A stretch of 60,019 bases of DNA from Verrucomicrobiota bacterium (GTDB lineage: Bacteria; Verrucomicrobiota; Verrucomicrobiia; Limisphaerales; JAIPKD01): positions 1 to 60,019 of the forward strand of contig JAIPKD010000008.1 in assembly GCA_021733835.1 (NCBI GenBank), read 5' to 3'. The notes under the pieces are model-generated. The model worked only from the letters and a program-made list of their open reading frames with translations. It searched no databases and had not been told where the DNA came from. The position numbers were made by a program, and so were the translations under genes. This document shows, one piece after another, positions 20,120 to 29,400 of the stretch (the first letter of the stretch is position 1; each line of letters begins with the position of its first letter).

Positions 20120-20986
20120 TTACAGCCGCGCATTATCAATCAATCGTGTCTCGCCTACATAAACCGCCAGCGCCATACGATGACCTTTCCTAACACGCGA
20201 TACCGGCGTCAGCAATGCCTCGTCAAAAAACTCGATGTAATCCGGACGCGCCGAGGCGTAATCGGAGAAAATTCGCATAAGACCATCCCGTAACCGGCCG
20301 GCTTCTATCCCACTTGAATTATCGCGCACCAACTTCCGGGCGGTCTCGATGCATCGCCACAAAACCACTGCATCGGCGCGCTGCTCTTGATTCAAGTACT
20401 TGTTCCTGGAACTTATCGCCAGTCCATCACTCTCACGACTCGTCGGTGCGGTGACGATCTTAACAGGAAAATGCAAGTCCCTGACCATCCGCTTGATCAC
20501 CGCCGCCTGCTGAAAATCCTTTTCCCCGAAAACCGCATGTGTGGGCAGTACAAGGTTAAACAACTTGGCGACTATCGTCGTCACTCCCCGAAAATGCGTC
20601 GGTCGAGATTCGCCCTCCATCACACCGGATAACGACTCTTCAACCACATAAGTGCTGTAAGCGGCCGCCGTATCACGAAAGTATATATGGCGGTCTTCCG
20701 GGGTGAAGACTACGTCCACCCCCTCCTCCCCGCACAACCGGAGATCACGCTTCGGATCACGCGGATAGCTGGAAAAGTCTTCACTCGGCGAAAACTGAGT
20801 GGGATTCACATAAATACTAACGATTACAATACCGTCTTCGCCGACAACCCTGCGCGCGCGCCGCATAAGATTCAAATGCCCTTCGTGCAGGTACCCCATC
20901 GTCGGCACAAATCCAATGCTAATCCCCTGCCGGCGCCAGGACATCGCCAGTCGCTGCATTGATGCCGGTGATTTAAGGATATTCAT
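20120..20986 (-). CDS. panC: Pantothenate synthetase (PanC)
   Basis: About 288 residues from the ATG at 20986; the frame opens 17 codons earlier (21037), but those residues look non-conserved. The enzyme joins pantoate and beta-alanine with ATP. Motifs: VPTMGYLHEGH (HIGH-like nucleotide site), YVNPTQF, VFGEKDFQQ, SRESDGLAISSRN. It lies 53 bp upstream of nadB on the same strand, a plausible cofactor-synthesis transcript (NAD and CoA precursors). No panB or panD is in the window. Confidence 0.95.
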   Translation of the reverse strand: MNILKSPASMQRLAMSWRRQGISIGFVPTMGYLHEGHLNLMRRARRVVGEDGIVIVSIYVNPTQFSPSEDFSSYPRDPKRDLRLCGEEGVDVVFTPEDRHIYFRDTAAAYSTYVVEESLSGVMEGESRPTHFRGVTTIVAKLFNLVLPTHAVFGEKDFQQAAVIKRMVRDLHFPVKIVTAPTSRESDGLAISSRNKYLNQEQRADAVVLWRCIETARKLVRDNSSGIEAGRLRDGLMRIFSDYASARPDYIEFFDEALLTPVSRVRKGHRMALAVYVGETRLIDNARL

Positions 20987-21157
20987 CAGCGTTATGCTTC
21001 GACGCATACTGCGCACGCCCGTCCTCTTCCCGAACACGCGCTCGCAAATCCATTATCAGTACCGATACACTCCGCGACTCCGGACAACGCACCACGCGCC
21101 GTGAAAAAGGGACGCGCGGCCGCGTCCGAAGTTATTCCCGAACCGGACGGTTCGGCG

Positions 21158-21262
21158 TTATGCTTCTGGTTTTCCGCCTTTTTCCTTAGTGGCGGCTTTC
21201 CTGCGCTTAAGATAAGCCTGCCGCCGCCGTCGTTTTTCGATCTTATTGTATTGTTTACCCAT
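21158..21262 (-). CDS. 34-residue highly basic conserved-type small protein
   Basis: A short ORF starting MGKQYNKIEKRRRRQAYLKR and ending in KPEA. Of 34 residues about half are Lys or Arg, suggesting an RNA- or DNA-binding or ribosome-associated role. Very similar small basic proteins with an MGKxYNKxxKRRRR opening are, to my recollection, common in Verrucomicrobia-type genomes, which supports both the call and the taxonomy. It lies between panC (same strand) and the divergent lipoprotein gene. The ribosome-binding site is only an A-rich tract with AAG near -6. Function unknown. Confidence 0.65.
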   Translation of the reverse strand: MGKQYNKIEKRRRRQAYLKRRKAATKEKGGKPEA

Positions 21263-21309
21263 ATCTTTTTTTATTTAACTGTTTCTTACAGTTTGCTTTC
21301 ATTCACAGT

Positions 21310-21819
21310 ATGAAATCTATTTTCAGACAATTCAACTTATATCTGATAGTCGCCCTGATGATAACGGCTGTTGGATGCAAATCCGTTGACAAAGACGACA
21401 AAAAACTGGTAAGCACCCTTCGGATTCACGTGGAGACAAATCCCAACGACACCGGCAGGACTATTCCGATACAGGTTTACCGTGACAACCCGTATATTAT
21501 CAACGTTAAGCGAAGCTCTCTCCTCGACGAAGGCTTTATTTCACAGGCATCCGTCGTGGACGTTATCGGCGGTTTCGAAATCCGGATACAATTCAATCAC
21601 CAGGGAACGCGCCGCCTGGAAATGCTGACCACCGAGAATAAAGACAAGCGCCTCGCCATTTTTAGTCAATTCGGTAAGGCGCGTTGGCTGGCCGCACCGT
21701 TGATCGAAGAAAGAATCACCAACGGCGTCTTGACCTTCACGCCGGATGCATCACGTGAAGAAGCGGAAAGGATCGTCAAAGGCCTCAACAACGTCGCCGC
21801 GGAACTACGCAAAGATTAA
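21310..21819 (+). CDS. Lipoprotein with SecD P1-head-like domain
   Basis: 169 residues. The signal sequence ends in a lipobox (ITAVGCKS; Cys at about residue 23), so it should be lipid-anchored. The rest resembles the periplasmic P1 head of SecD: an allowed match to the KRLAIFSQFGKARWLAAPLIEERITNG segment pattern (LAI..DG.V..AP.I...I..G) followed by EEAERIVKGLN, where SecD has EEA..LA..LR. The translocase membrane part is absent, so this is a stand-alone head domain, possibly a periplasmic chaperone-like factor. The M23 peptidase gene begins 19 nt downstream. Confidence 0.75.
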   Translation: MKSIFRQFNLYLIVALMITAVGCKSVDKDDKKLVSTLRIHVETNPNDTGRTIPIQVYRDNPYIINVKRSSLLDEGFISQASVVDVIGGFEIRIQFNHQGTRRLEMLTTENKDKRLAIFSQFGKARWLAAPLIEERITNGVLTFTPDASREEAERIVKGLNNVAAELRKD

Positions 21820-21838
21820 TCATATCCGAAGAGTTACA

Positions 21839-22852
21839 ATGCGAGCAGTTATCCCCGCAATCATCCTCATAACAACCTTTTGTCTACAAAACGCCACAGC
21901 ACAACCATTCTTTTTACCCACCGCAAACAAGGCATTGTTGAACCCCGGCGACGAGTCGCAATTCTTCATCGGCACACCGGGACACCCATGGAGCCACGGC
22001 TGCTTCGGCTGCGTCAGGTCGCTCGGCAACCAAATGCACGAAGGAATAGACATACGCTGCCTGAATCGCGACAAAAACGGCGAATCGATCGACGTAGTCC
22101 GCGCAATCGCCGCAGGTACCGTGGTTTATATCAACAATAAGACCTACCTCTCCAATTACGGTAAGTACATTATCCTCGAACACAAGATTCAAGGCATAAC
22201 CATATACTCGCTCTACGCCCACTTAAGAGAAATCAAACTCGGTCTGGCCGCCGATACACAGGTCATTGCCGGGGAACCCATCGCCATAATGGGACGTTCG
22301 TCCAATACCCGCAGCGGCATCTCGAAATCACGCGCGCACCTGCACCTAGAGATAGGATTCATCCTGAACACCGCATTCTGGAAATGGTTCGAACAGAGAT
22401 ACCCGGACGGCATCAACGATCACGGCTCCTGGAATGGATTGAACTTCTGCGGCATCGATCCCGCCGCGCTGTTCTTGGAGCAAAAAGCGGCGGGCGCCGA
22501 ATTCAGTCTAAAAAACTTTCTCATAAACCGGCACGAGCTCTGCCGCATACGCGTCGACACAGTCGACTTCGATTGGCCAAAGCAGCATCCCGAGCTAATC
22601 ACGCAAAATCCGGAAACACCCGAATCCGAAACCGCAGGCTACGAACTCGTGCTCGACTTCAACGGATTCCCGTTCAAATTGATACCCCTTACCAAAGACG
22701 AGGTATCCGGCGTATCCGGATTCGACCTGATCTCAGTCAATGAAGCAGAAGAGGAAAAGAACCCATGCAGAAACCTCGTCAAACATACAAGCGCCGGTTG
22801 GAAACTTACGACCAAAGGCCACCGCCTCATGGATATACTGACCTTCAAATGA
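21839..22852 (+). CDS. Secreted M23-family metallopeptidase
   Basis: 337 residues from the ATG at 21839, chosen because it starts a clean signal peptide (about 1-21, ending ATAQ); the open frame extends 31 codons upstream into the lipoprotein gene. The LytM/M23 zinc motifs are present: HEGID (His and Asp) and HLHLE (HxH). The domain likely cleaves peptidoglycan cross-links or acts as an activator in the periplasm. The C-terminal 130 residues are family-specific and unrecognised. It is probably co-transcribed with the SecD-head-like lipoprotein. Confidence 0.88.
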   Translation: MRAVIPAIILITTFCLQNATAQPFFLPTANKALLNPGDESQFFIGTPGHPWSHGCFGCVRSLGNQMHEGIDIRCLNRDKNGESIDVVRAIAAGTVVYINNKTYLSNYGKYIILEHKIQGITIYSLYAHLREIKLGLAADTQVIAGEPIAIMGRSSNTRSGISKSRAHLHLEIGFILNTAFWKWFEQRYPDGINDHGSWNGLNFCGIDPAALFLEQKAAGAEFSLKNFLINRHELCRIRVDTVDFDWPKQHPELITQNPETPESETAGYELVLDFNGFPFKLIPLTKDEVSGVSGFDLISVNEAEEEKNPCRNLVKHTSAGWKLTTKGHRLMDILTFK

Positions 22853-23029
22853 ACTGAGCGCCAAACTACACAATGACCCAAACCATTGCCGCCATACAAC
22901 AAACACACATTTAATTCTTCTTTTCGAGAACCCTCTCTATCCGTGATGGGCAATTCGACATTCCATTAACAACCCCGTTGCGAATGATTTGTCGCTTGAA
23001 GTATTGTTACAGCCCATTAACCTTTTCTT

Positions 23030-23851
23030 ATGAGTTGGCTGGAAGACCGACACCTTTTTCTGATCGCCATACTGGCCTATGGCCTGAGTGTGGTGTACTC
23101 GGTGTTCCTCTGGCGCGGCGGATTTCGGCGGGATAATTGGACTAACTACTCCCTGCTGGCGTCCGGTTTCGTATTCCACACACTCGCAATGCTCAGCCGC
23201 GGGATGTCTTTTGCCAGGTGCCCAACGCAAAACCTTTACGAAGCCACACTATTCATCGCATGGTCAATGGTCATAGTCTACCTCTTTGTAGGAATTTGGC
23301 CGCGGCTCCGGTTCCTCGGCGCCTTTGCCTCTCCCGTACTCTTCGCCATGGGCATATTCGCACTTATGCCGGGACTCGACAACCAAGCCGGGCCTATCCA
23401 GCCGAACCGCGCATTGACAAGCCTGCACGCGGCCCTTGTTCTCCTCGCCTGCGGCACGTTCGGTCTCAGCTTCGTCACCGCAACCATGTACCTGACGCAA
23501 GAACATGATCTCAAAGCCGACAAACTCCGCGCCCTCCTCTCGATGCTTCCATCCATGGAAAGAATGGAATCTCTCATCGGCAGGCTCATAGCGGCCGGAT
23601 TCATCCTGCTCACCGCCGGCATCGCCGTCGGCATCGCAAATCTCAAGTTCACACAAGACACATTTATAAAATACGATTCTATGGTACTCTGGGCGCTTAT
23701 CATCTGGACGGTTTACCTTCTCGTAATCCTGTTGCGCGGCCTCCATGCCAGGCGCGGACGCAGCTTCGCGCTGGCCGCCATGGCGAGCTTCGCATTTTTG
23801 TTTCTCACGTTCTGGGGTTTCTTTCTATTGTCGTCAATCCATCACCCTTGA
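23030..23851 (+). CDS. CcsA/HemX-type cytochrome c assembly membrane protein
   Basis: 273 residues with about eight hydrophobic helices. It belongs to the cytochrome c assembly (CcsA/HemX) family by its layout and by conserved His in SLHAALVLLACGTFGLSFVTA and in the C-terminal part. hemA starts 6 nt after its stop, the arrangement in which HemX-type proteins modulate glutamyl-tRNA reductase levels in Bacillus. Whether it is a cytochrome assembly factor or a HemA regulator cannot be decided from sequence. Confidence 0.82.
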   Translation: MSWLEDRHLFLIAILAYGLSVVYSVFLWRGGFRRDNWTNYSLLASGFVFHTLAMLSRGMSFARCPTQNLYEATLFIAWSMVIVYLFVGIWPRLRFLGAFASPVLFAMGIFALMPGLDNQAGPIQPNRALTSLHAALVLLACGTFGLSFVTATMYLTQEHDLKADKLRALLSMLPSMERMESLIGRLIAAGFILLTAGIAVGIANLKFTQDTFIKYDSMVLWALIIWTVYLLVILLRGLHARRGRSFALAAMASFAFLFLTFWGFFLLSSIHHP

Positions 23852-23857
23852 TCCGCT

Positions 23858-24955
23858 ATGTCAGTTACAATCATCGGCATAAGTCATCACACAGCTCCGG
23901 TAGTCGAACGCGAGAAATTCGCCGTAGCGGATAAAGACATCCCTTCGATCCTGAAAAAACTCCGAGACTGCGGACAAATCCGGGAAACAGTGATCCTATC
24001 CACCTGCAACCGCGTGGAAATCTACCTGACACCGGTAACCACACCCGAAAAAGCCATCGCCGTGGCCATGGAAACCGTGTTCCCCGGCCATGATGTCGAA
24101 TCCCAGGCAGACTCACCTTTCTACATTTTGAACGAACCCGAAAGCATGGAACACCTCTTCAGCGTAGCAACGGGTCTCGACTCAATGGTACTCGGCGAAA
24201 CCGAAGTGTTCGGTCAACTTAAACTCGCATATAAGTCCGCCGTCGAACACAACACCACCGGCGCCATCCTCAATAAAGCATTCCAAAAAGCCTTCAGCAT
24301 CGCCAAAAAACTGCGCTGCAACACCGGCATCCAACGCGGCAGCGTCTCCGTCGCAAGCGTCGCTGTCGAGCTCGCCGAGAAAATATTCGACATCCTTAAA
24401 AAACAAACGGTCATGGTAATCGGCGCCGGTGATACCAGCGCTAAAACCGCCCGCGCCCTCGCCGGTCGCGGCGTGCAGAATATCCTCGTCTCCAACCGCA
24501 CCTACGAAAACGCCCTGAGCCTGGCTAAAGAACTCAACGGCCGCGCCGTGCCGTTCGATCAATGGCCGGAATGCTTCGACGACGTCGACATAGTCATCAG
24601 CAGCACCGCCGCAACCGAACCCATTATCGATCGATCCATCCTCGAACCGCTCATGCAAAAACGCGACTGGCGCCCCCTCCTGCTCATCGACATCGCCGTC
24701 CCACGCGACATCCATCCGGAAGCCAATTTCGTCGAAAACGTTTTCTTATACAATATCGACGACCTCCAAACCGTCGCAGACAGCTACATAGAACAGCGAA
24801 AACAGGAAATCTCCTACTGCAAACGGGTTATCAAGGAAAAATCCGCCGAACTCATCGCATCCAGACCCGGCGCACAACCGCGGGAAAGTCGACAAGACGC
24901 AAGCGCCGGCAGACTCAATCCCGGACTCCTGGAACCGCCCGCCGAAAACCTGTAG
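23858..24955 (+). CDS. hemA: Glutamyl-tRNA reductase (HemA)
   Basis: 365 residues, somewhat short for the family because the dimerisation helix region ends early. It reduces glutamyl-tRNA to glutamate-1-semialdehyde, the first step of C5 tetrapyrrole synthesis. The N-terminus has GISHHTAPVVERE and the catalytic Cys in LSTCNRVEIY; SMVLGETEVFGQLK and the NADPH-binding VIGAGDTS follow. The C-terminal dimerisation domain is reduced: after the IEQRKQEI helix the chain goes straight to a Pro/Arg-rich tail. It lies between ccsA/hemX and hemC in one operon. Confidence 0.95.
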   Translation: MSVTIIGISHHTAPVVEREKFAVADKDIPSILKKLRDCGQIRETVILSTCNRVEIYLTPVTTPEKAIAVAMETVFPGHDVESQADSPFYILNEPESMEHLFSVATGLDSMVLGETEVFGQLKLAYKSAVEHNTTGAILNKAFQKAFSIAKKLRCNTGIQRGSVSVASVAVELAEKIFDILKKQTVMVIGAGDTSAKTARALAGRGVQNILVSNRTYENALSLAKELNGRAVPFDQWPECFDDVDIVISSTAATEPIIDRSILEPLMQKRDWRPLLLIDIAVPRDIHPEANFVENVFLYNIDDLQTVADSYIEQRKQEISYCKRVIKEKSAELIASRPGAQPRESRQDASAGRLNPGLLEPPAENL

Positions 24956-24970
24956 ACCTTTTTGATTTTT

Positions 24971-25993
24971 ATGCCTGAACAAAAAACACTAACACTCGGC
25001 ACACGCGGAAGCGCACTCGCACTCGAGCAAGCCAGACAAGTACAACAGCTCTGCTCGAAATCCTTCCCATCGTACAAATTCGAAGTCAAAATCATAAAGA
25101 CAACCGGCGACAAACTCCAGTCCGCCTCCCTCGCCTCCGCAGGCAAAACCCTCCCCAAAGGCCTGTTCACTAAAGAAATCGAAAAAGCGCTCGCCGACAA
25201 GGAAATCGATATCGCCGTCCATAGCCTTAAAGACCTGCCCGTCGAACTCCCCGACGAACTCAACCTCGCCGCCGTCTGTAAACGCGCCGATCCATCCGAT
25301 GTCTTGATCTATAGAAGCGCCAAATGGGTCGAACAATTCATCGCCGCAAACCCGGTAACCGAATGGTCGCCCGGCCAACCACAAATGCGCGGCTTCAAAA
25401 AAAACATTTCAATCGATACGCTCCCCGAAAATCCCGTCATTGCCACCAGTAGCGCGCGCAGACAATCCCAGGTACTTCATATACGGCCGGACGCAAAAAT
25501 CATCCCCATAAGAGGTAACGTCGCCACACGCCTCCGCAAGCTCATCGAAAACCCTGAATTTGACGCAACCATCCTAGCCGCCGCAGGAATATCCCGTCTC
25601 AAATACCGGATTCGAAACGACGGCACATTAACCGGCCCAGAAGCGCCCGACGGGATCATGGCCTTTCGCCTGAACCCGGAGCAAATGATCCCCGCCGTCG
25701 GACAAGGCGCCATCGCATTGGAAATCCGCAACGACGACAAGACAACGGCCGAAGTCTGCGATAAGATCAACCACTTCCCCACCCTCCAATGCGTAACCGC
25801 CGAGCGCGCATTCCTCAGCGCCTGTGGCGGCGGCTGCCACAGCGCCATCGCCGCTCACGCCGTTGCGATGGGGCACAAGATAAAACTCCGCGCTGTTTCA
25901 TTCGAAACCCGTACTCCCAAGTTCGTTACCGAATCGGCAACCCTACGCGAAGCCGACCAGCTCGGACGCAACGCCGCCTCACGGCTCGCATGA
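24971..25993 (+). CDS. hemC: Hydroxymethylbilane synthase (porphobilinogen deaminase)
   Basis: 340 residues from the ATG at 24971; a TTG three codons upstream is less likely. It polymerises four porphobilinogens to hydroxymethylbilane. Motifs: TRGSALALEQARQ, KTTGDK, DIAVHSLKDLP, TSSARRQSQ, IRGNVATRLRK and the Cys for the dipyrromethane cofactor in SACGGGCHSAI. Two insertions (around residues 115-140 and 210-225) make it longer than the E. coli enzyme. It is 15 nt downstream of hemA. A short ORF overlaps its stop (ATGA), but no hemD follows. Confidence 0.95.
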   Translation: MPEQKTLTLGTRGSALALEQARQVQQLCSKSFPSYKFEVKIIKTTGDKLQSASLASAGKTLPKGLFTKEIEKALADKEIDIAVHSLKDLPVELPDELNLAAVCKRADPSDVLIYRSAKWVEQFIAANPVTEWSPGQPQMRGFKKNISIDTLPENPVIATSSARRQSQVLHIRPDAKIIPIRGNVATRLRKLIENPEFDATILAAAGISRLKYRIRNDGTLTGPEAPDGIMAFRLNPEQMIPAVGQGAIALEIRNDDKTTAEVCDKINHFPTLQCVTAERAFLSACGGGCHSAIAAHAVAMGHKIKLRAVSFETRTPKFVTESATLREADQLGRNAASRLA

Positions 25994-26088
25994 AAACAAC
26001 CTCCATTATTTACGCGCTCCGCACCGCACGCCCACCGGCAAACTCCCGAAGCCAGCCTGAATTTTATCGGTTTTCTTGGTTGCAGTAA
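25990..26088 (+). CDS. Short ORF overlapping hemC stop (possible relic)
   Basis: A 32-codon ORF begins in the ATGA overlap with hemC and ends just before tRNA-Ser. The spot is where hemD often begins. The peptide (MKTTSIIYALRTARPP at its start) has no recognised domain. It may be a vestige of a downstream haem gene, a translated leader or chance. Confidence 0.2.
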   Translation: MKTTSIIYALRTARPPANSRSQPEFYRFSWLQ

Positions 26089-26125
26089 CCCGGGTGTTTG
26101 CCTTAAATTAGACCCAATCCGCCGC

Positions 26126-26218
<93 letters not shown>

Positions 26219-26392
26219 AGATTATCAAGATAATCCCTTGCCGAAATTTCACTTCTTCCTTGTTGTCGCAATCATTTACATCTTCGTTCCCGTAATCGAC
26301 AAAAAAAAGCAATACGGCCACAAATAAGTCAGCAGGAATTTCACTTCAACTGAATGACCCTGGGCACAAGTATAACACGATCGCATGAGGAC

Positions 26393-26421
26393 TTGACGCG
26401 CAATATAACGTTTGTTATAGT
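26393..26421 (+). promoter_or_regulatory. Sigma70-type promoter of the defence operon
   Basis: TTGACG (26393-26398) and TATAGT (26416-26421) are separated by exactly 17 bp. The start codon at 26452 follows after about 30 nt. It is the strongest promoter match seen in the window and sits right before the XRE-SNF2 gene. Confidence 0.7.
26404..26419. promoter_or_regulatory. Palindromic operator candidate TATAAC-GTTT-GTTATA
   Basis: Perfect 6-bp arms around a 4-nt centre lie in the spacer and overlap the -10 element, a position where a bound repressor would block RNA polymerase. The first gene product carries an N-terminal XRE helix-turn-helix that could bind it; this link is an inference. Confidence 0.5.
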
Positions 26422-26451
26422 CCAAGCTAAGATGATGCATGGGATTTGCGC

Positions 26452-29400
26452 ATGGAGACAGAACCGACAGCAGATTACGCCGAGAAAATCAGGCGGTTTC
26501 GGGCGAGAATAGGGCTTACGCAGGTCAGCCTTTCCGAACGCCTTGGCGTGTCGTTCCCAACGGTCAATCGCTGGGAAAACGGGAAGTCTCGGCCGTCGCA
26601 GCTATCTTGGAACCGGCTACTTGAACTCGCAGGTGAAACCAATTCGGCTGATCGAGTGGCGGAGCCTGAGCCACCACCCTACTGCGATAAGCCGCCCATC
26701 ATCGATTTCACAACCAAGCCTGAATTCGTTCGATCTTTGGTCGAGGGCGAACGTCTTTCCTTCGGGCATCTGGCGAATCCTGCTTTTGCAACCGAAATTG
26801 CCAGCATTGACCCGCTGCCGCACCAACGGATCGCGGTATATGATCACATGATGAAGCAGTCGCGCCTGCGTTTTCTCCTCGCTGACGATGCAGGAGCCGG
26901 CAAGACCATTATGACAGGTCTCTACATCCGAGAGATGCTCTCCCGCCGGCTACTGAAACGCATACTGATTGTTCCGCCGGCAGGCCTGATTGGTAATTGG
27001 CAGAGCGAGCTGCGATCTCTCTTTAGTCTACCCTTTGAGATTGTCAGCGGAAGCGACGCACGAACCGGCAATCCTTTTATAGGCCCTCAAAGCGACCGAG
27101 TCATTGTCAGCATCGACACGATGGCGGGAGAGAAGGTCTTCTCCCGTCTGAGCGACGAAGAGGTTGAACCGTATGAACTGGTGGTGTTCGACGAAGCGCA
27201 CAAACTCTCCTGCAACCGGGGAAATGATTTCCGCGTCCGTAAGACCGGTCGCTACAAACTGGCGGAGACGATTGCGGGAGCGCAGAATGGTGAGCAAGGG
27301 TGGCATCTCCACTGGCACGCACAACACTTGCTGCTCCTGACGGCGACCCCGCATATGGGTAAGGACTTCCCTTACTACGCCCTTTGGCGGTTGCTCGAAC
27401 CGGAAGTGCTCTCGACGCCAGATGCCTTCGATCAATTCCCAATGGAACAGCGCCGGCACTATTTCATCCGGCGAACGAAGGAGGAAATGGTAAAACTTGA
27501 TGGGCAACCACTATACCCCAAGCGTCTATCTGACACTCTCGGCTATGCGCTTTCTCAGGGCGAGGTTAGCGAGCAGAGATTGTACGACGAAACCACAGAA
27601 TACCTACGCTATGTCTACAACCGGGCCAAGGTTCTGTACCAATCAGCGGCCAGTCTCGCGATGGGCGTATTCCAGCGCCGTTTGGCAAGTTCCACCTACG
27701 CCTTGCTTTGCTCCTTCGATCGACGCATCGAAAAACTTGAAAAGATTATCGATGATGTGCAATCTGGGCGCAGGACAATCGAGCAGCTCTTGACACTTCA
27801 GCGGAGAATTCGGGAGGATAACGACGTCTTCGAATCGAAGTCGGCAGACGAAGAGAGCACCGAGAACGACGCTGAAGAAAACGAGGTCGCCGAAGACGCT
27901 CTTCTCCATGGCGTGATTGCCAACTCCCTGGCGGACCTTGTTGCCGAAAAAGAGCAAGTTCTTCAATTGCGAAATCTGGCTGACGAAGTCTATCGAAGCG
28001 GAACTGAATCAAAGTTCGATAAGCTGCGTGAAATACTCGTTGAAGAAAGATACGCACAAGAGAAGTTCATCATTTTCACGGAGCATCGCGACACACTAGA
28101 ATTTCTTGTTCGTCGGCTAAATGGTCTGGGTTATACGGAGCAGATCGTCCAAATCCATGGCGGCATGCTTTATACAGAGCGTCAGGAACAAATAGAGCAG
28201 TTTCGTCTTCCGGCATCACAGGGTGGCGCGCGGTTTATGGTTTGCACCGATGCCGCAGCTGAAGGAGTGAATCTCCAGTTTTGCTGGATCATGATCAATT
28301 ACGATGTACCTTGGAATCCCGCACGACTCGAACAACGTATGGGACGTATTCATCGGTATGGACAAAAACATGATCCCGTGATCATCTTGAACCTGGTTGC
28401 GCCCGCTACGAGGGAAGGTCGTGTGCTCAAGACCTTGCTCGACAAGCTGCAGAAAATCCGCAAGCAGCTGAAGTCAGACAAGGTGTTCGACAGTATCGGG
28501 CGCATATTTAACGATGTATCTATCAAAGCTTACATGGAGCGTGTGGCGTCCGGTGATGATCCCGAACAGATCGCCGGTGAGCTGGATGGCCGCTTTACAA
28601 AAGAACAGGTCAAGGCTATTCAAGAGCAAGAGAAACGTCTTTTTGGGGATGGTGGCGATGTGAAACGTGAATTGCCGCGCTTGCGCGAAAGCATTGAGCA
28701 GGAAATATATTTCCGTCTTATGCCAGGCTATGTGCGGAAGTTCGTTGCATCGACAGCACCCATGGTTGGCATGGAGATCGAAGGCGATTTGGGTGGATTC
28801 TTCAACCTACGTCCAGCAAGTAAGGGCGCCATCGATTCATTGCTCGATGCCATTGAAACATACTCTTCTACCCAATCGCAGAGGCTTTCGATTCAAAGGC
28901 CGGATGACCGCCAATCCTGCATTTGGGTTCATCCCGAAGAACCCGTGTTCGAGCGCTTCAGGGAGATCGTTCGGCAGAAGTTGGGCAGGGATGCTTTGCG
29001 AGGAGCGGTCTTTGTCGATCCGACGGTGGATAAACCCTACCTGTTCCATCTCGCCCGGTTGACGGTTGTTCGGAAAAACGATCCGGAAATCCAGGAACTG
29101 GCTCGAGAGGAAACGGTGGAGTGCCGTCTCGTTGGCCTCAAGCAGACCGAGAGCGCTGAAATCAGTCTGTGTCCAATAGAACACCTCTTACTCCTCCGAG
29201 GTGGTCAAGGGTTGCCTCCACAGGCTCAGCAACTGGCTGTGGCTGCGGGAAACCAACGCGATCAAGCACGCGCCTATCTTACAGAGCGTGTATGTCGTTC
29301 TCTCGCCGTAGAATGCCAAGAGCATCGAATGGCATCTCTTCCCAAGCGGGAAGCCTATGTGAAACGGGGATATGATTTCCAGGAAGCAGAACTTGCCGCC

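Noticed and set aside
21101-21313. Plus-strand 70-codon hydrophobic ORF
   Set aside because: It lies antisense to the 34-residue basic gene and is its shadow; no ribosome-binding site or family match.
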